Positions 4,811 to 6,695 of a DNA stretch of 6,695 nucleotides are shown one piece after another. The stretch spans positions 1-6,695 of the forward strand of contig DVGE01000326.1 in NCBI GenBank assembly GCA_018712885.1, read 5' to 3'. The notes beneath the pieces are model-generated. The model was not told the DNA's origin, ran no database searches, and saw only the letters and a list, made by a program, of their open reading frames with translations. Position 1 is the stretch's first letter. Each line of letters opens with the position of its first letter. This stretch comes from Candidatus Pullichristensenella stercoripullorum (GTDB taxonomy: Bacteria > Bacillota > Clostridia > Christensenellales > Aristaeellaceae). The position numbers were made by a program, and so were the translations under genes.

Positions 4811-5493
4811 GCTTCTTCTCCCCTATACTCCCCCACCTCCCGCACGGTGAGCGTGTCGCCATCCACCGTAAAGCGCACGTCCACGCCGGCGAAGGGCAGG
4901 CCGTAGAGGCGCTCGGGGTCGTGCTGGTAAGACGGGCGCGGATCCTGGGCAAGGAGCGCTTTGAGGGCTTCGCGGGCGCGCTCGGGGACGACCTGCAGAA
5001 GCGTCTCCGGGAACTCCACGCGCAGGGCGTGCTCGCGCGCGGGGCCGGCAAAGCCGCCCGTGGCCTCCGGGTGGCTGTCCACGAAGGGCAGGTAGGGCTT
5101 GATGTCGTAGACGGGCGTGCCGTTGAGCATGTCCGCGCCGCGCACGCGCAGGACGGGGCCGTCCTTGCCGCCGTAGTCGATGCCCTCCAGCCGCACGCAG
5201 GAGAGGCCGATGGGATTGGGGCGGAAGGGCGCGCGCGTGGCGAACACGCCCATGCGCACATTGCCACCCAGCCGCGGCGGACGCACCGTGGGAGACCATT
5301 TTTCGCGCACGGACTGCGAAAACTGCCAGATCAGCCAGATGTGGGAAAAGCCCTCCAGTCCGCGCAGCGCCTCGGGCGAGCGGTAGGCGGGCTCGAACAC
5401 CACCCGCGCCTCCAGAGCGTCCACGAGGCCGCTCTGCCGGGGGATGCCGAATTTTTCCGGGAAGTCCGTATACACGCGGGCGATGATCTCCAT
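4807..5493 (-). CDS. trmO: tRNA m6t6A37 methyltransferase TrmO (TsaA/YaeB family)
   Basis: A 228-residue cytoplasmic enzyme that uses S-adenosylmethionine to N6-methylate threonylcarbamoyladenosine at tRNA position 37, tuning decoding. The TrmO beta-barrel domain covers about 1-150. Diagnostic segments are the start IARVYTDFPEKFGIPRQSGL, GFSHIWLIWQF (48-58), GVFATRAPFRPNPIGLS (82-98) and the MLNGTPVYDIKPYLPFVD stretch (122-139). The C-terminal part has the QDPRPSY (183-189) and YGLPFAGVDVRF (197-208) elements of the two-domain form; E. coli TrmO is of similar length. The ATG at 5493 is preferred: it begins the family homology and has AAAGGGA 8-14 bases upstream, while the longer open frame upstream is antisense to the coat genes. 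Its stop overlaps the next gene as ATGA. No convincing promoter was found; a GC-rich hairpin lies in the leader. Confidence 0.95.
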   Translation of the reverse strand: MEIIARVYTDFPEKFGIPRQSGLVDALEARVVFEPAYRSPEALRGLEGFSHIWLIWQFSQSVREKWSPTVRPPRLGGNVRMGVFATRAPFRPNPIGLSCVRLEGIDYGGKDGPVLRVRGADMLNGTPVYDIKPYLPFVDSHPEATGGFAGPAREHALRVEFPETLLQVVPERAREALKALLAQDPRPSYQHDPERLYGLPFAGVDVRFTVDGDTLTVREVGEYRGEEA

Positions 5494-5521
5494 GGTGTTT
5501 TCCCTTTCTCTGGAAAAATTT

Positions 5522-5548
5522 CCCCGCATGCGCGCGCGGCGCGCGGGG
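5522..5548 (-). other. GC-rich hairpin / alternating CG tract between trmO and the coat genes
   Basis: CCCCGC (5522-5527) pairs with GCGGGG (5543-5548). After an AT bulge, GCGC (5530-5533) pairs with GCGC (5539-5542). Positions 5525-5538 alternate pyrimidine and purine without a break, a Z-DNA-prone pattern. On the minus strand the stem is followed by AAATTTTT, 20-30 bases before the trmO start, so it might attenuate trmO or stop antisense read-through from the coat genes. Confidence 0.5.
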
Positions 5549-5574
5549 CAACGTATGGGCGGAGGTGATCGAGC

Positions 5575-5748
5575 ATGAGTCCCAAGGAACTGCTCTATGT
5601 GGAGGACGCGCTCGGCCATGAGAAGATCCTCAAGGCACAGTGCCAGCAGGCGCTGAACGAACTGACCGACCCGGAACTGAAAGGCTTCGTGCAGCAGATG
5701 ATGAACGACCATCAGCAGCTGTTCAGCCAGTTCTACCAGCTGGTGTAA
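5575..5748 (+). CDS. Small CotF-associated spore coat-like protein
   Basis: A 57-residue helical protein, MSPKELLYVEDALGHEKILK..., with two predicted amphipathic helices (about 3-28 and 32-56) rich in Gln, Leu and His. It resembles the short partner proteins often encoded just before CotF-family coat genes in Clostridia, which look like a half-length ferritin-like or CotF helical hairpin; that resemblance is from memory. GGAGGTGAT (5561-5569) sits 9 bases before the ATG. The stop TAA overlaps the Shine-Dalgarno site of the following CotF gene, so the two are almost certainly one operon. A role in the spore coat or forespore is inferred from the neighbour. No sigma-E, sigma-G or sigma-K promoter could be recognised upstream. 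Confidence 0.87.
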   Translation: MSPKELLYVEDALGHEKILKAQCQQALNELTDPELKGFVQQMMNDHQQLFSQFYQLV

Positions 5749-5761
5749 GGAGGGTGCCCCT

Positions 5762-6010
5762 GTGAACGACCGATTCATTATGGAAAACCTGCTTCTGACC
5801 ACCAAGGGCGTGTGCGATCTGTATATGCACGGCGCCATCGAGTCCGCCACCTGCAATGTGCACGATACGTTCGACAAGGCGCTGAACAAGAGCCTGCGCA
5901 TGCAGAGCGGCCTGTATCAGAAGATGGCCTCCAAGGGCTGGTATCCCACCCAGCAGGCCGATCAGCAGAAGATCGACCAGGTGCGGCAGAAGTTCTCCGG
6001 GCAGGCCTGA
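5762..6010 (+). CDS. CotF-family spore coat protein
   Basis: An 82-residue all-helical protein of the coat protein F family, expected in the spore coat of endospore formers. Characteristic segments are MENLLLTTKGVCDLYMHGAI (7-26), VHDTFDKALNKSLRMQ (33-48), LYQKMASKGWYPTQQA (51-66) and QKIDQVRQKF at the end. Length fits the short clostridial members; Bacillus CotF is about twice as long. The GTG at 5762 is chosen because AAGGAGGG (5747-5754) lies 7 bases upstream; an internal ATG at 5780 is too far from that site. The gene lies 13 bases after the 57-residue partner, and a terminator follows at 6091. A single Cys at residue 18 and one at 31 could allow cross-linking, which is speculative. Confidence 0.93.
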   Translation: MNDRFIMENLLLTTKGVCDLYMHGAIESATCNVHDTFDKALNKSLRMQSGLYQKMASKGWYPTQQADQQKIDQVRQKFSGQA

Positions 6011-6020
6011 CGCGGCTGAA

Positions 6021-6056
6021 CGCCCCATGCCCGCCGTCAAGCGGCGTCGCGGGGCG
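6021..6056 (+). other. Nested hairpin just after the CotF gene
   Basis: CGCCCC (6021-6026) can pair with GGGGCG (6051-6056), enclosing CGCCG (6032-6036) and CGGCG (6042-6046). There is no U-run after it. It may protect the coat mRNA 3' end; the hairpin at 6091-6122 is the better terminator. Confidence 0.4.
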
Positions 6057-6090
6057 CGGCGCGAAGAGCGCGAACGACCGTCATCCCCAT

Positions 6091-6122
6091 GGCTCCGCGG
6101 CAAACGCCCGGAGCCGCTTTTC
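6091..6122 (+). terminator. Intrinsic terminator of the coat operon
   Basis: GGCTCCG (6091-6097) pairs with CGGAGCC (6109-6115). After a single bulged C, GGC/GCC extends the stem to 10 bp around an AAAC loop, followed by GCTTTT. It lies about 80 bases after the CotF stop and faces the incoming chromate-transporter transcript. Confidence 0.78.
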
Positions 6123-6224
6123 GTGGCTCGCCGGCGGGGACGGCCATTCCCGGCAAACGAGAACGGGGCAGACGCGCGCCGTCTCCGATTTACGCGCCGC
6201 CCGGTCGTTCCCGCGTTTCCGCCC
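6123..6224. other. Short convergent spacer, no gene seen
   Basis: GC-rich sequence between the coat terminator and the end of the chromate-transporter gene. An AGACG-CGCGC-CGTCT hairpin (6170-6184) is present without a U-run, so no clear terminator for the minus-strand gene was found. Confidence 0.4.
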
Positions 6225-6695
6225 TCAGAGCGGCAGCCACTGGTAGCCGACCAGACCCACCAGCCCCGCGCCGACCATGACGAGGATGGGGTCGGTCTTG
6301 GGGCGCAGGAGGAGGATGAGCAGGCCAACGGCGAAGATGCCGGCATTGAGCCAGTCCACGCCGCCCGCCGAGGTCTGCAAAGCGCCGAGGAGGATGGTCA
6401 CGCCCGCCGAGGCGATGAGGGCGATGACCGCCGGACGCAGGCCGCCCAGCGCGCCGTGGATGAGGTCGAGGCTGCGGTATTTGAGATACAGTTTGGCCAG
6501 CAGCAGCGACACGATGCACGAGGGCAGCACGCAGCCCACCGTCGCCACCAGCGCCCCGGCGACGCCGGCGATGCGCATGCCCACGAAGGTGGCCGAGTTG
6601 ATGGCGATGGGGCCGGGCGTCATCTGCGAAATGGTGATGATGTCGGCAAATTCCGTCATGTTGAGCCAGCCGTGCAGGTCCACCACCTGCGCCTG
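6225..6695 (-). CDS. Chromate transporter (CHR) family protein, C-terminal part
   Basis: The last 156 residues of a membrane protein of the CHR (ChrA) family; the amino-terminus lies beyond the right edge. Visible signatures are the WLNMTEFADIITISQMTPGP stretch continuing into IAINSATFVG (residues 10-39 of the fragment), the conserved ..Q..PGPIA.N.ATF.G.. block of CHR domains. Hydrophobic segments follow at about 42-70, 86-106, 117-131 and 136-152. The chain ends after a single CHR domain, so this is probably the short, half-size type, which usually occurs as adjacent pairs acting together; a partner would be expected upstream, outside the window. Substrate assignment to chromate is by family only, as many clostridial members are untested. 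The in-frame GTG at 6686 is not the start, because the conserved domain begins further upstream. Confidence 0.92.
   Translation of the reverse strand, partial: QAQVVDLHGWLNMTEFADIITISQMTPGPIAINSATFVGMRIAGVAGALVATVGCVLPSCIVSLLLAKLYLKYRSLDLIHGALGGLRPAVIALIASAGVTILLGALQTSAGGVDWLNAGIFAVGLLILLLRPKTDPILVMVGAGLVGLVGYQWLPL

Noticed and set aside
4921..5568. A 215-codon plus-strand frame opposite trmO.
   Set aside because: It is antisense to unmistakable TrmO motifs, with no Shine-Dalgarno site.
5494..5901. N-terminal extension of the trmO frame on the minus strand.
   Set aside because: The extension lies antisense to the two coat genes, and TrmO homology begins at the ATG at 5493.
5723..6346. A 207-codon minus-strand frame.
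   Set aside because: It overlaps the CotF gene, its terminator and the chromate-transporter end in the wrong frame, and has Arg/Ser-rich shadow composition.
1..6695. CRISPR array, insertion sequence, tRNA or rRNA gene.
   Set aside because: No regularly spaced repeats, transposase, cloverleaf or rRNA sequence could be recognised on either strand.

Overview
The window looks like chromosomal DNA from a GC-rich, spore-forming member of the Clostridia (Bacillota). Four things point that way. The rplJ leader has the Gram-positive L10 attenuator layout. The sigma-A promoters are near consensus with 17-base spacers, and the Shine-Dalgarno sites are strong GGAGG types. A CotF-type spore coat pair is present. 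A membrane protein combines a zinc ribbon with a peptidoglycan-binding domain joined by Pro/Thr-rich linkers, a style common in gut Clostridia. A species cannot be named from this sequence.

Layout. (a) Positions 1-372, minus strand: the 5' end of rplJ (ribosomal protein L10, running off the window), its leader with the L10-binding region and an intrinsic attenuator, and a near-perfect promoter. (b) 463-3153, plus strand: a promoter, a 512-residue zinc-ribbon/transmembrane/peptidoglycan-binding protein, a strong terminator, a HAD-superfamily phosphatase starting at GTG, and a bidirectional terminator. (c) 3160-3549: a gene-free convergent region with an AT-rich patch of repeated GCAT-type words and two hairpins, one of them the likely hsp20 terminator. 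(d) 3555-4168, minus: a small heat-shock protein (Hsp20) with a clear sigma-A promoter overlaid by CtsR-like GTCAAA heptads. (e) 4238-5493, minus: trmO (tRNA m6t6A37 methyltransferase) overlapping by ATGA an unrecognised 190-residue protein of visibly lower GC. (f) 5575-6122, plus: two small CotF-like coat genes, the first only 57 codons, and a terminator. (g) 6225-6695, minus: the C-terminal part of a chromate-transporter (CHR) family membrane protein.

Most of the window is ordinary housekeeping, stress and sporulation content in short transcription units separated by recognisable terminators. I do not see a convincing new multi-gene system. The points most worth a second look are the probable CtsR-type control of hsp20, the unrecognised low-GC gene coupled to trmO, the membrane-spanning zinc-ribbon/wall-binding protein, and the AT-rich repeated-word patch between the HAD and hsp20 genes.
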